Positions 54,375 to 54,428 of a stretch of DNA of 54,428 bases are shown piece by piece. The notes under the pieces are model-generated. The model had not been told where the DNA came from and ran no database searches. It worked only from the letters and a program-made list of their open reading frames with translations. Origin of the DNA: Mycobacterium sp. GTDB taxonomy: Bacteria; Actinomycetota; Actinomycetes; Mycobacteriales; Mycobacteriaceae. The position numbers and the translations under genes were made by a program. The stretch's first letter is position 1. Every line of letters begins with the position of its first letter. Location of the stretch: contig JAHFVD010000051.1 of assembly GCA_023264735.1 (NCBI GenBank), forward strand, positions 1 through 54,428, in the 5' to 3' direction.

Positions 54375-54428
54375 ATGGCCCTTTCCAGCTATAGCAGCCC
54401 GAGTCGCGTGGCCTGGGCCACCGCGGCC
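54375..54428 (+). CDS. Possible 5' end of a gene cut by the window
   Basis: An open frame from ATG 54375 (MALSSYSSPSRVAWATAA) runs off the window. Only 18 codons are visible and no family can be named. It is divergent from the methyltransferase. Confidence 0.25.
   Translation, partial: MALSSYSSPSRVAWATAA

Noticed and set aside
1..54428. CRISPR arrays, tRNA or rRNA genes, complete insertion sequences
   Set aside because: I looked for regular spacer-repeat arrays, cloverleaf-type sequences and transposase domains and saw none. Only solo IS-end-like repeats are present.

Overview
The window is high-GC actinobacterial DNA that is almost certainly mycobacterial (Mycobacterium sensu lato). The evidence is family content. 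It includes an MCE protein, a MazEF pair close to MazEF9 of M. tuberculosis, a block of DosR-regulon homologues (Rv2629, Rv2029c PfkB, Rv2030c, Rv2004c, Acg-type nitroreductases, a DosS/DosT-like sensor), F420-dependent LLM oxidoreductases, cutinase, a Rv2525c-like DUF1906 protein, and an atypical second type II topoisomerase like TopoM of M. smegmatis. All family calls come from reading the translations. No searches were run.

Layout. 1-2700: the 3' part of an mce gene, a YaeQ remnant, short repeats that look like insertion-sequence ends, and mazEF. 2753-7856 (minus): hoxFUYHW, an NAD-linked bidirectional [NiFe]-hydrogenase (group 3d type) with its maturation protease, followed upstream by a frameshifted hypA remnant. 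8276-26638: a hypoxia/dormancy island with a PfkA-type 6-phosphofructokinase, an SRPBCC protein, two Acg-like flavoproteins, an orphan DosS-like histidine kinase, a Rv2629-like protein, a broken universal stress protein, PfkB, a phosphoribosyltransferase-esterase fusion, an APH/AAA fusion kinase, PEP synthase, a truncated cation ATPase, and a P1B-5-type metal ATPase with a C-terminal hemerythrin domain. Several intergenic regions here carry DosR-box-like palindromes. 26761-37264: SRPBCC protein, broken CBM2 protein, GMC oxidoreductase, the GyrB/GyrA-like topoisomerase pair, a P450, a truncated DCC protein, an odd PIN protein, and a Tat-exported DUF1906 protein. 37268-54428: two membrane GGDEF-EAL proteins, TetR/LLM genes, a DUF35-thiolase pair (thiolase frameshifted), a type II NADH dehydrogenase, several SRPBCC proteins, remnants of TetR, WS/DGAT and alpha/beta-hydrolase genes, secreted proteins, an HD-domain protein, a cutinase, an LLM oxidoreductase and a methyltransferase.

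How the genes may work together (inference). Under low oxygen, the DosS-like sensor and a DosR-type regulator encoded elsewhere would switch on the island. The Hox enzyme would balance NAD(H) against H2. The P1B-5 ATPase with its O2/iron-sensing type of domain may handle Ni or Fe. PfkA/PfkB and PEP synthase sit at opposing control points of glycolysis and gluconeogenesis. About eleven genes are truncated or frameshifted, so the region has been heavily remodelled or is decaying, apart from possible sequencing errors at single-base frameshifts.
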